Below, piece after piece: positions 20,661-31,008 of a stretch of 64,000 nt of DNA. Position 1 is the first letter of the stretch. Every line of letters begins with the position of its first letter. The notes beneath the pieces are model-generated. The model did not search any database and was not told the origin of the DNA. It saw only the letters and a list, made by a program, of their open reading frames with translations. The stretch lies in assembly GCA_963932145.1 (NCBI GenBank), contig OZ010586.1, positions 78,571,265-78,635,264 of the forward strand, in the 5' to 3' direction. The DNA is from Acanthosepion lycidas. Lineage: Eukaryota > Mollusca > Cephalopoda > Sepiida > Sepiidae. Both the position numbers and the translations under genes were made by a program.

Positions 20661-22084
20661 AATCCACTGATATTTAATTCCCCAAAATTATTCTTGATGC
20701 TCAAAGTCCTGTGAGTTGAGCCTGTATAAGAAATATGCTTCACATGGAGATTTTTACTATCAAACATCTTGTTTCAATCCTGACAGATTCCACAACATTA
20801 AAGTCACTCTTAAAAGGAGTGACATTAGAATAATTGCAGAAACAATTCAAAATATATTTACAAAAGCACTGCAAGAAGCAATTGCATCATTTGAAATAAG
20901 TTACAAATGTGTTTAAAAGGAACTTTTCAAGGCCAAAAATCTTAGTTAAATTGATCCTGAAATTGACTTTGATGATAGAATGGGAAAGCGATCTCCTAAG
21001 TCAAGTGTTAAGAAAAGAGTTTCTAAGAATTCCACGTTGTGTGCATTCCAATTACTCTGAAGGTACAGGTTGTTCACAACAGCGTACCAAATTTCAGCTG
21101 CTGCATCCAACTATTTGATAACAATAAAAAAAACAATCTTTTTAATTGCAAATAATCAGTTTATAAATTTAAGATCATTAGGTCAAAGCTCAGATCATAC
21201 CCTTGTGTGGCAAAAGTTATAGGTTATGCAAACAGTAATAACTGCATTGATTCTGCAAGTAGACCTCAGGAGGGGTTTTAAGCCACTTCCTTTGTTGGAA
21301 GTCTTGGGAATGCTCGGCATCTTAGACCTCTGGAATAACTCATCCTTGTTGAAGTACATGTATTCCATATATATGTGCAAATAATTATGAAGCAGTGTAA
21401 AATAGCAATCATGTGTCAATGATGCATTTTAATGGACCAGAATTACCAACACATATTGTGTGAACACACCCTACAGCATTTGGAAACTACCATCAGCATA
21501 AATGCCTTGTTAACAACAAGAACTCATGGTATCATGTGTTCTGCATCACACCTAAACTTTACCCCCTGAAATCTTACTAACACCTATTATCCAGGATCCA
21601 GTTTACCAATGTCATGTGTCCAGTGTTGTGGCCTTAAAAGAGGAACCCTGCTGTGTCTTCTGTTTCTATTTATCCTGGAAGTTTAAGAATGCAGACTGAA
21701 TAGATCTGAGGGTTATTTGTCATGTAGCTGTTTCTACAATTTCAGGAATGGTACATACTACCTGTGTGGCATCCACTATTATTCCCCATTCAAATTCTGA
21801 TACTTCAGCAGCCGAGCCTTTGTTTACATTGATTCTCCAGATATCAGAGAACAACCAGTACATGTTTTGGCAATGACGTCAAGCTAATGTGGTGCTACCA
21901 ACAGTTAACTTCATAATATGCTCTCCCATCAGTTGGCACATCATTGTAATCACTGACCCTCATTTCAATTGAAAATAGCTTGTAAACTGAAAAAAGACAG
22001 TATAAACATCGAGAACGGAATTGTAACAACTTCCAGTGAGATATGCACACTTCTAGTGCTTGGAAATAACAGTTTGGCACCTAT
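20661..22084. other. No feature seen
   Basis: Somewhat GC-richer than average near 21200-21850, but no family match, tandem repeat or supported reading frame. Confidence 0.4.
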
Positions 22085-22735
22085 TGAACTCACCTCTGTT
22101 TAGCACATTGAAACAAGTTTATGGCCCCCAACAAGGAATAAACTCATGACTAAGCAGAAATACTCAATCAGAGTCGCTTGTTAACTATTACCTTATGGGA
22201 AGGAGCCCATTGTTTACTTAGCATTGCTCATTTTGACACAAGGCAACAAATGTAAGGCTCATCATTAAGAGAACCTGAAACATTACTATGTTTTAATTGT
22301 CAAGAAGACCAACTCATTAAACATCACCCCTCACTGAGAGGCCCTTTTTTAGTCAGCTTAGTTTTGTTTTGCATATAGCAACAAGCTTAGAGCTCCCAAT
22401 GAAGATCAAATTCCCTACTCAGCAGTAATAGCCAACCAGAGTAGCTTGCTAACCATTACCAATGTAAGGTCTATGTAAGGTGTTATTTACTAAGCTTAAT
22501 TTAGTTTGAAACAAAGCCATAACTAAGTGGCAGTCTGTGAGGATTGAACTCACTAATAATGATCTAGAAGTCCAACCTGTAGACTGTTGAACCACAATGA
22601 GTTACCCAATTGTTATTTAATAAGCTTAGTTTAGTTTGGCACAAGGATGTAAGTATGGAGTATTTAGTGAAGACAAACTCACCACTTTGAGAGAAAAGCT
22701 TGCTAATCATTACCAAATTGACTACAGTTCTATGA
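22085..22735 (-). repeat. Tandem array of SINE-like (tRNA-head) units
   Basis: On the plus strand, TTTACTTAGC/CTAAGCTTAATTTAGTTTG-type strings recur near 22215, 22355, 22490 and 22620. Each is followed by an imperfect minus-strand B-box (for example the complement of GAGGATTGAACTCAC at 22540) and an A-box-like CTTGCTAACCATTACC complement (22175, 22446, 22690). Spacing is about 130-150 bp. Units are strongly diverged. I read it as an old head-to-tail SINE array. Confidence 0.55.
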
Positions 22736-23171
22736 GATATGAAATTTAAATACATTATAAATCGGTGAATATATCAACTTAAAAAGAATTTACCATGAGT
22801 CTAATAAACTATTTGGGTCATTACACTATGTAGTAAAGATATGATTCTACCACTTCTCCTCCCAGCTATGGATCAAATAATAGAGCATGTATTTGAAAAT
22901 TACTATTATCTTCAAAGATTTGTTAATAAAATATTCATTTGCAAAAAAAAAAAATTATTCTAAAAATATATTTTGTCTTTAAATAACCTACAAAAGATTT
23001 ATATAGATATAAAAAATTAATCAATAAATCAATGTACTGTAGCTGTATCAATAGTGGTGTGTTTACGGAAAGATTTAGAATGGTTTTTGAAATCAGCCAT
23101 GGAGAATTGGTTTGTATGAGAGGTGGACTCAAAATTAATTTCTGTCTTTGTTTATCAACTTTATTATTTTG
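22736..23171. other. Gap with a short SINE-OR trace
   Basis: TTCTCCTCCCAGCTATGGAT at 22855 matches the middle of the SINE-OR body. The rest is AT-rich and unassigned. Confidence 0.4.
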
Positions 23172-23490
23172 TCGATATTTCTGAGACGAGATATTGTAGC
23201 TATTTACACTGTCCATGCCGTTATCCTCATCTTTATTGTCATATTCATGATGTTGCAGCCATTGTACGCTACAGGTGATATACACTGGAATTTCGACTGA
23301 ACCCTTTCTGGGTAAATTGTTCTCATTCCATGTGCCACACAATTTCTGGATATCTCAGTTTCAGTTATTTCCCTTTAGTAAGTCAACTCTCCAAGTTTTA
23401 GTTCACCTATGCTGTGGCCAGGTATTGAACTCCCAACTGTTTGGGTCAAGTCACTGGATTACTTCAACCAATGCTTTTATCCACTGGACC
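23172..23490 (-). mobile_element. SINE-1, near full length
   Basis: On the minus strand the head at the right (CCAGTGGATAAAAGCATTGG, then GGGAGTTCAATACCTGG) is followed by body strings AGGGAAATAACTGA and AGGGTTCAGTCGAAATTCC and a diverged tail with GAGGATAACGG. This copy has the ACATTGGAATTT/ATATCACC variant body, as does the 50235 copy, so two SINE-1 subfamilies exist. Confidence 0.7.
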
Positions 23491-23563
23491 AGGATTCAGT
23501 TCAAAATTCCAATGTATATCACCTGAAGAAGGCCAAAATGTACAATGGCCGAAACGTTATGAA
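23491..23563 (+). mobile_element. SINE-1, 5'-truncated inverted partner
   Basis: GATTCAGTTCAAAATTCC, ATGTATATCACCTGAAG and AATGGCCGAAACGTTATG form the plus-strand body/tail junction of the same subfamily, starting immediately after the head of the minus-strand copy and ending at a (TA)n tract. Confidence 0.75.
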
Positions 23564-23589
23564 TATATATATATATATATATTTTTTTT

Positions 23590-23990
23590 TTTTAATTGGT
23601 GTCACCTCAAGCAAAGGCAGTAGAGTCACTAACACATAAGTGGTTACAAGATGTCGAGGAAATAGGAACAGAAACATTAGTAATGCGTAGAAAGAGAAAA
23701 GAGTAATCATGAGTACAGTAGATAATGATTGCACTTGCATTTAAATTTTTGCAGATTAAAGTTGGCTAGAAAGCATAGAACCGCAAGGGTGTTTCACAAG
23801 TGAGCAGTGTGAAAAAAGAAACTGTTAGCATGAAAGTTATGGCAAGATCTAACTACTTCAATTATAAATTGATGAAATCTTGCTACCAGTCTAGTATTGC
23901 AGTTAAATTCAAAAAGTCTAGGTACCATAGTGAAGAGCTCATCCAAACAATTACCATTAAAGTATTTATAAAAAAGGTACATACAGGCAA
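23590..23990 (-). pseudogene. LINE-A 3' end
   Basis: Aligns base for base in order with 45797-46170: GTGTCACCTCAAGCAAAG, CATTAGTAATGCGTAGAAAG, GCATTTAAATTTTTGCA, AGTTGGCTAGAAAGCAT, TCTAGGTACCATAGTGAAG. The minus strand is coding. It has a 3' UTR and the last RT codons only, with many stops. Confidence 0.75.
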
Positions 23991-25109
23991 CCTTATTGTG
24001 GTGGGCAAATATAACAAATGTGAGGACAACATTTTGAAAAAATAAATAAATTCTTGAAAAAAATAAAGTACAAATATATTTTATGTAATTTATTTGCAAT
24101 GATTTGTTGCCACTTATCAGGCTTCTCTTTGATATCCTTTGAGTAAAATTTCACAGGTTTTAATGCAAATGTTTTTTAACAAACTCTTGGATGTAATTTT
24201 AATTAGAGAAAGCTTTTCACATTAAAGCATTCTGAACCAACAAAACAAAGTTAATAACCAGTTTTTATAATACCGGGTGAATATGGCAGGCGGGGTATAT
24301 CAAATCAACTCAAATTTTTTCTCATTTTGCTATATACAACCTTGTGGTATGATGTAGAGGAACAACATATTTCTTTTAATCCACTGTATACACTGCCAAT
24401 GCCACGTAAAAACTAATCTATGTTAGTAGACACTAAGTTTATTCTTTTACTGTCACATATGATTAGTTATTATTATGAACCAATTGTAATGACAATTAGT
24501 ACCCCAAAATAGAAATTACTTATGACACAGCCTAATAGCAGACTATCTTTTATGAGTTTTTGCCAAAAGTGAAAAATTAATTATTGACTATGTTATCAAG
24601 TAAGGAGACATGTTTGGTATAAAATGCACTGATGCTGATTTATTTTCAAATGAATTATAAAGATTTAGCTAAAAGAAATTTGCATAAAAGAAAAATGGTT
24701 ATGGTGTTTCTTTTTTATTCTCTTTTTTTATTAAATTAACTTTTGAATTAACTTCTAAAGAGAAAGACAATCGCCATATTTTTTTATGGGTTCACTTCAT
24801 TTTAACCTGCACAGTTTTACCTTCATACATCATGAATTAATTTAGAGACTTTTAAACAAAAATACATGTCTCCTTTTATTATAAAGTGTCCATTTTGATT
24901 TAATCTGTGCACTTTTCTATTGAGGTACTTTTGTTTTCATATTTTTAGGTTACAAATTAATTTAAAGACATTTAAACAAAAATCCATGTTTCCTTTCATT
25001 AAAAGAGTTTCTTTTATTTCAGCTTTTACACTTTACTACTCAGCTAGGAGAAAAAAAATCAACTCAGACTTTGACTCATTTTTAATACATGCCTTTTGAG
25101 GAATTGTAT
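23991..25109. other. No gene; old internal duplication
   Basis: ACTTTTAAACAAAAATACATG (split: ACTTTTAAACA, AAAATACATG) near 24848 and CATTTAAACAAAAATCCATG near 24968 share flanking strings, an old ~120-bp duplication. A TACCGGGTGAATATGGCAGG string at 24273 could be a transposon edge but has no partner. Confidence 0.4.
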
Positions 25110-25555
25110 TAATTCCACACTTTAAGAAACAGGGAAATTTCATTAGAAACAAACAAAAAGAATACTGAACTGTTATATTATTTCACTTTTCCTATATGAC
25201 AGTGCATGCTGGAAAATTTTCTGACAGATGAAGAAGAAACTTGAGGTAACAGATATGTTTCTATGGAAAAATGCTAAGAATACCTTGAGTAACAAGGAAG
25301 TTTTAATGATAATAGAAACCGAACCAATACTTGTACTTAAAGATAGTTGAAATTTCTTAGACACATAATGAGAAAAGCTGACTTTCAAAGTATGATGACA
25401 TAGGCAAAATGAACTTGTGTTACTACTAATAAGTCAATCGTCACTCAGTACAGAGTTAGAACTTCTATGTCTCAAACTAGAAGACATCAGAATAGGATCT
25501 TTAACACTGTCAGATGAGCCAGACTTTGTGAAAACATGAATTCATTGTTTGATGC
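25110..25555 (+). pseudogene. LINE-B (RTE-like) 3' portion
   Basis: CATTAGAAACAAACAAAAAG, CATGCTGGAAAATTTTCTGA, AGATGAAGAAGAAACTTGAG, ATTTCTTAGACACATAATGA and TACTAATAAGTCAATCG follow the LINE-B order (RT C-terminus, then the LGHIMR-type segment and 3' end). Frameshifts throughout. Its CTACTAATAAGTCA string is what identifies the split copy at 29725/30658. Confidence 0.75.
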
Positions 25556-25614
25556 ACAGGCACAGGCCAAGTAGTTAAAAGACCAAAAAATTACAGGAAG
25601 GAAGAACAAGATTA

Positions 25615-25870
25615 CAGATCTCATTTTGGCTTCAGCAGAATATGAGGTGATCAAAAATATTAATGTCATAGCATATCCCAAGGTGTTGGAGGATTTGACC
25701 TTTTCCCAAATTTTGGACATTATAAACGAAAATTTGCATCTGAAAAAGAAGTTGATTCTAGCTGAGAGGACAAAGATTCTCATGTGGAAACAAGAGCCAA
25801 ATGAAACCATAATACAGAATGTACACAAGCTACGGGAAGCTTCCAGATTATGTGATGTTGTAAAAACTTG
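25615..25870 (+). pseudogene. Retrotransposon gag-like remnant (Ty3/gypsy type)
   Basis: An open stretch encodes YPKVLEDLTFSQILDIINEN, LHLKKKLILAERTKI and NETIIQNVHKLREASRLCDV. This is the layout I know from capsid regions of Ty3/gypsy (K02A2.6-like) elements: a 'P..L..LTY..IL.IL..H..PKKN' segment followed by 'E.I..YI..LR'. It has no zinc knuckle or protease. It may belong to the pol remnant at 27235-29720, with a Penelope-like segment and SINE-1 now between them. Confidence 0.55.
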
Positions 25871-25892
25871 GCATTGGAGAAATGACCATTGA

Positions 25893-26740
25893 AGATACAG
25901 TTCACAATGGAGAAAGAGAGTGACAACCCACTCCCATTCCTGGATGTGCTTATATCTCAAACAGAGCATGGGTTCAAGACATCCATATACTATAAACTGA
26001 CATTCACTGGACAGTAGCTCAATTTCAACTCCCACCATCCATACAGGGTAAAGAAAGGGATCGTCTGCTGCATACAACACTGAGCAAAAATCATAAGTGG
26101 CGACCCAGTGACATTAGATAAAGAATTGGTCAGTAGAAATATAAGTACTACCCTAAAATGTAACAACTACCCTGGGTACATGGCAGCAGCCCCCCCAAAT
26201 CTGGCATAGGCAGGTACAAGAAGAGGACAAAAAACACTCAGAAAACAGTCTGCTTGCCTTATGTGAAGGGGTTATCAGAGAAAATACAAAGGATCTGTGG
26301 TCCATAAGATCAGGACAACCTTCAAAAGCTTGACAAAACTTCTCAGATATCTCTCCCGAGTAAGACCTCCCCACCCCATAGAGGAGAACATGACTGAAGA
26401 CTATGTGTATGCTATCCCGTGCAGCTGCAGAAAGAAATATAAAGGAAAGACAGGCTGTCCTCTTAAGGTAAGGCTTCAAGAACACCAGAAAGCTGTAACA
26501 TGAGGGGAAGTGGAAAAATCAGGCATGGTTGACCACATATGGAGAGAGAAGGGAGATCACCACCCTCTGTGGAATCAGGTTGAGATCATAGACAAAGAAC
26601 ATCATTGGAAAATTCGTAAACTTAAGGAATCAGAACATATGCTAGGCCACAAAAATCTTCTGAGCTGACCAAGCATAGAAATGAATACAATATGGGAACC
26701 AGTAATAAGGAGTGCCAGAGAAAAGTGATAACAACAACAA
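25893..26740 (+). pseudogene. Penelope-like element, RT end and GIY-YIG endonuclease
   Basis: The translation shows PLPFLDVLI (25930-25956), a motif at the end of the Penelope RT palm/thumb, then YYKLTFTGQ and FNSHHPYRVKKGIV. After a linker comes AIPCSCRKKYKGKTG (about 26410-26455), LKVRLQEHQKAV and, downstream, MVDHIWREKGDHHP. The IPC-x-C...Y-x-G-x-TG...R...EH...A pattern is the GIY-YIG nuclease of Penelope-like elements, here with KGKTG where IGETG is usual. Stops and frame changes interrupt it. The RT catalytic core and the 5' half are absent. It is followed at 26872 by a complete SINE-1. Confidence 0.8.
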
Positions 26741-26871
26741 AAATTGCGATATGAGCTCTGGTAAAAACACGAAATGATAACAGCAAAAATTGCAATATGA
26801 GCACTGGTAAAAAATGGTTTATGATGACATTAGGTTTATAATACCCAGAAATTCATACACAGATGTCCTCA

Positions 26872-27165
26872 ATGTACAGTGGATAAAGGCATTAGCTAGA
26901 TCCAGTGACAGGACCCAAAGAGTGTGAGCTCAATACCTGGTTAAGGCAGTGGAGAACTTTCAGAGGGAATTTAACAGAAGATAACTAATAACTGACATCC
27001 ATTAAACATGGCACGTGGAACTAGAACAGTCTACCCCAGTGAGCGAAATAAAGGGTTCAGTTTGACATTCCAACCACCTGAAGAAGGCCGGAGCGTACAA
27101 CAGCTAAAACATTGTAATAAATATGGCAACAAAGATGAGGACAATAGTCCGAATAATGTAAATAA
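26872..27165 (+). mobile_element. SINE-1, full length
   Basis: Head CAGTGGATAAAGGCATTAGC with B-box-like GAGCTCAATACCTGG, body TAACTGACATCCATTAAAC, CAGTCTACCCCAGTGAGCG, GGTTCAGTTTGACATTCC, GAAGAAGGCCGGAG, tail GTAATAAATATGGCAAC and GAGGACAATAGTCCG. It is the best single reference copy of the family here. It lies between Penelope-like and gypsy remnants. Confidence 0.85.
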
Positions 27166-27234
27166 TGACACCTTGCTTCAAGAATATTTGCAATACAAAG
27201 ACATAAAGAGAAAATTGTCAGAGAAAAAATTAAA

Positions 27235-29720
27235 TTGAATGGTATAACTTTTCCTATAAAAGCAGGTACTGGGAGTGATATCACATTAACCCCCCAAAAT
27301 TTCTGGCTTTGGTAGTTGCTAAACTAAGTACAATGGTGGAGCAAGGAATTTTAGAGCATGTTCCCTCTGGTGGTAATAACTAGGCCTCACTCATTGTTTT
27401 ACAAAAAACAAATGCTGATTTAGTTTAGGGAATATAAAATAGGAATAAACCACAAAATATGCTCCAGTTTGTTCCCTATTCCTAATATTGAAACTGCAAT
27501 TCATAAGTTGTCAGGAATTAAATTTTTTGTTAAAATGGATCTCAAATCTGCCTATAAGACACAAATTGATAGAGGTAATTATGATTAACTCTCCAACAGG
27601 TTTACTCAGATGTGAATGTATGCCTTATGGTGGAAAAACAACAAGTACTATTTTTCACCAAGCCATTAAAAATGTATTAATTGGTGATGTGAAGAATATG
27701 ATCATTGATCAAGATGATATTATGTATCAGTGCTATGAGTAGGGAAGAAATGAAACAAAAACAGATTATGTTTTAAACAAATTAAAAACTTCTGGGGTGA
27801 CTATAAACAAGAATAAATGTGTGTTAAATTGCAAGACAATGACATAACTGGGATACCAGATTTCCAAAGACTGAATTTCACCAGACACAAATTTGATAAA
27901 GAAAATAGGAGGGGGTGTCTTCATCTACAAATAAAAAAAGAATTGGAAACTTTTTTAGGGTTATCTAATTTTTGCAGCAGATATTTGCCAAGGTATAGTG
28001 AATTGATAGAACTCTTTGCGAAGTTACCAAAAAAAGAACAATACTGCTTTTGAAAATTTAAAGAAAGGACTTATAAAAAACCCATTGTAACAAATTTTAA
28101 CACTATAAGCAAAATACTTTAATTACAGATGTAAGCGAACATGCCGTAATACTGATGTTTTTTCAAGAAGCTTATCCTATAGCATACTTTTCTAGATAGT
28201 TAATTTCAACTGAGGTTAACTATTCAAATATTGAAAAAGAAGCATTAGCTATCATATGAAGAACAGGCAGAGTTTGCCAATTTTTATTAGACTGGAAGTT
28301 TCTGCTTAAATTTGATCATAAACCTTTAGAGTTTATTGTTAACTTCAAGAAGGAGTTACCTAAAGTTACATCTTCCAGAATTTTAAGATGGACCATAAAG
28401 CTCTTGGTCTTTGACTTTGCCATTTAATATATGAAAGGAAACACTTCTCCACATGTAGATGATCTATCAAGACTAAAGTTCAATAATGAACCATTAGACA
28501 GATCAGACAATTCAGAAGGTAAAAGATTGATTAAAACATATGTATTACCATTAGATCATCTTGCTTTTGAAACCTTACAGACTCTGTTATTAAGTGAGAT
28601 TATATGTAAAATAAAAAGAAACAAATGGACTAATTGTTCTAAGGCAGAGAGACACTATAAAGAGACATGACAAATGTTAACTATAGCGAATTGTCTCATA
28701 TGCAATGGAGATGCTTTAATACCACCAGAGAGATTAAGAAAAGATGTAATAAAAAGTGTACACAATGATGTTCATTGTGGAATTAAAATAAGACAGGGAC
28801 AATTAAAATTGGAAGTGTGGTATTCACATGATGTACAAAAGTATGTACAAAAATGCTAAAATTTTAGGGAAATAAGAAACTTTCACCACACCATGATACA
28901 GTTATCTACTAAATAAAAAAAAGCTGAAAGGTCTGCATTCATATGAAACATGTTAAAGGCATAGAGTTATTTTTAATTTTGGTTGACTCATTCTCTGGGT
29001 GGCCAAAAGTGAATAGTGTTCAGGATAAGAAGGCAGCCACGGTAAAGAAAATATTACAAGTAATATTGTCCAGAAACGGGTTGCCAAAAAAGTTAGTCTC
29101 TGACAATGACGAGATTTTTGTGATGAAACTTTGGGTTTGTGGTTAAAACAAACTGAATGCCTCTCTTATAAATCACCACCATACTACCAGTAGTTGACTG
29201 GAATTACAGAAAGAATGATGCAGTTGGTGAAGGCAGTTTTCTCATCCAGTGATACCATAGATAGATACCTACTGTGACTATTACTGAGTTATAGAACTAT
29301 TCCATATGCAGTTAGAATGCAAAGTCCATCTGCATTGATGGTTAAACCAGTTGAATCACCTATAACAATGTTCTATTTAATATAGAAAAAATGTGGCACT
29401 AAAATGACTGCGGATCAAATTCTGAAAAAGCTAACTTTATTGTACAAAAGCAACATGATACAGCTATAATAGCAACAAGTGGACGCAATTTATTGGCTGA
29501 ATCTGATCAAATAAGACCTAGAACTGATGACAAAGAAATCAAGATGGCAGAGGAGGAGGAACCAGAAAGGAAGGAAAACATGAGTGCTTCTGACAGGAAG
29601 TTTAGACCTAGATCCCCAATAAAAAGAACCAGGTACACATCTCAAGAGAGGGCTAAGATCTTGTACTATTGTTCAGAGAAACCACAGATCAATGAAGGTC
29701 CAAAAACTTTTTTGTTTCTG
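27235..29720 (+). pseudogene. Degenerate Ty3/gypsy-type pol (RT, RNase H, integrase)
   Basis: Plus-strand fragments occur in the canonical Ty3/gypsy order. RT: KMDLKSAYK-like at about 27533-27560 and an FHQAIKNVL segment at 27655. RT/RNase H connection: ELETFLGLSNFCSRYLPRYS at about 27938-28000. RNase H: a TDVSEHA...YFSR...EKEALAI-type stretch near 28120-28255, then a HKPL-type and an RI-RW-type stretch to 28400. Integrase zinc-binding and core: NDVHCGIKIRQGQLK (28765-28810) and LVDSFSGWP (28981-29007), NGLPKKLVSDN (29077-29109). The C-terminus is basic (29493-29720). Stops and frameshifts break it in many places. No LTRs are recognised at its edges. Confidence 0.85.
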
Positions 29721-29724
29721 GCAG

Positions 29725-29812
29725 GTGTAGTGACATAGACAAAATTTCTTAGACACATAATCAGGAAAGAAGGCTTATAAAGTGTAGTGACATAGGCAAA
29801 ATGGACTTGTTC
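29725..29812 (+). pseudogene. LINE-B 3' part, left half of a split copy
   Basis: AATTTCTTAGACACATAATC and AGTGACATAGGCAAAATGG match the LINE-B copy at 25340-25410. The next expected string, TACTAATAAGTCA, is found only at 30663, after an inserted LINE-A. Confidence 0.7.
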
Positions 29813-29831
29813 TATTTTGCATAGAGTCAAG

Positions 29832-30655
29832 CAACTTTTTTTATTTAATTTTTTTAAACATGTCACCCCAAGCAAGGCAGGAAGCCACAAGCAAGCAAGG
29901 GGTTACAGAGAGTTGGAGTGAAAGAAAAGAGAAGTGATAGAGGATAGATCAACGAATCTGGAGATGTCAATTGACATTACATTTGAATAGTTGGAGATTA
30001 TAGCTATCAGAGAAACAGGAAAAGGGGAGGGAGTTCTACAGGCGAGAAGTGTGAGACATGAAGCTATTGGAGTTGAAGAGATGGCTACATTTAACAGTTT
30101 CGACAGTGAAAGGGTGAGAGTGAGATGCCAGCCTAGTACAACACTTAAATTCATGAAGTCTGGGAACCAGCGAAAGCAGCTCAATGGAGGTGACAGCATG
30201 TCTGTGAGAGAGTGACTGCAGATGAGATGCCAGATCAGGGCCAATTACAGTGCATATCCGTCTCTGGATTTTATCAAGGACGTTGAGACAAACAGAAGCG
30301 TCCCCAGACCACATATGGCAGCAATATTCCATGCAAGGGCAAATGGTTGATTTGTAGATTTGAAGGATTAACTCCAGCAAGAAAAATTTCTTGGCGTGGC
30401 ACAAGGAGCTAAATTTCCTTTCAGTGGTTGAAGCTATTGACTCAATGTATTTGTTTCATCTCAGGTCAGCAGTCAATGTGAGACCGAGCAGTTGTAAAAA
30501 GGTGCTCTCGTGGAGTTGAGTGTCAGACATTCTAATGGGAGGCAGGGATGATTCTCTGTGGTGAGTAATAGATAGCAGTTTTCTTTTTGAGGCAATGAAG
30601 TTAACCAGCCAATTCCTGCCCCAGTTCACAACCAATTGGAGGTCCTTTTCGAGAC
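29832..30655 (-). pseudogene. LINE-A RT C-terminus and 3' UTR, inserted in LINE-B
   Basis: On the minus strand 30404-30036 encodes LQIYKSTICPCMEYCCHMWS, then LNVLDKIQRRICTVIGPDLA, SLSHRHAVTSIELLS and FKCCTRLASHSHPFTVETVK, an intact ~120-residue run of the LINE-A RT tail. Upstream (30405-30655) older RT codons continue with stops. The 3' end is CTTGCTTGGGGTGACATG plus an A-run near 29850. The catalytic YADD region is absent (5' truncated). Confidence 0.85.
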
Positions 30656-30657
30656 AA

Positions 30658-31008
30658 ACTACTAATAAGTCAGTTGGTATGGGGGTAGAACTTCTATCTC
30701 AAAGACATCACAACACAAAGTTTAATACACAGGATATATTGAAGGTGAGAGGGATAGAGGAATGCAGTGAGTAAATGAATAAGCTGCTGAATAAGCTTGT
30801 GTATATGGATGGCAGAACATGTAAGCAAGAAAATGACAGACATTGATCATAGCTCTAAAGGATAGGATTGGGAGATATGTTAGGGGAACAAACATTGCTT
30901 AGAGCTACAAAGAAAAGGAACTTGTAGAGAGCCACGATTGCCAATCTGCTGAAGGGACATGGCTCATAAAAGACTTCTTTATAACAGTTTCCAAAGAGTG
31001 AACTGAAG
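30658..31008 (+). pseudogene. LINE-B 3' end, right half of a split copy
   Basis: CTACTAATAAGTCAGTTGG continues the left half at 29812. AGCTGCTGAATAAGC, CAAGAAAATGACAGACATTG and GCCAATCTGCTGAAGGGAC are the LINE-B end that also appears at 36110-36200. Confidence 0.65.

Noticed and set aside
24273..24540. Possible DNA-transposon edge starting TACCGGGTGAATATGG
   Set aside because: No inverted partner or target duplication found in the neighbourhood.
25487..26080. 197-codon open frame on the minus strand, the longest in the window
   Set aside because: It lies antisense to gag-like and Penelope-like coding text that makes family sense on the plus strand, and its own translation matches nothing I know.
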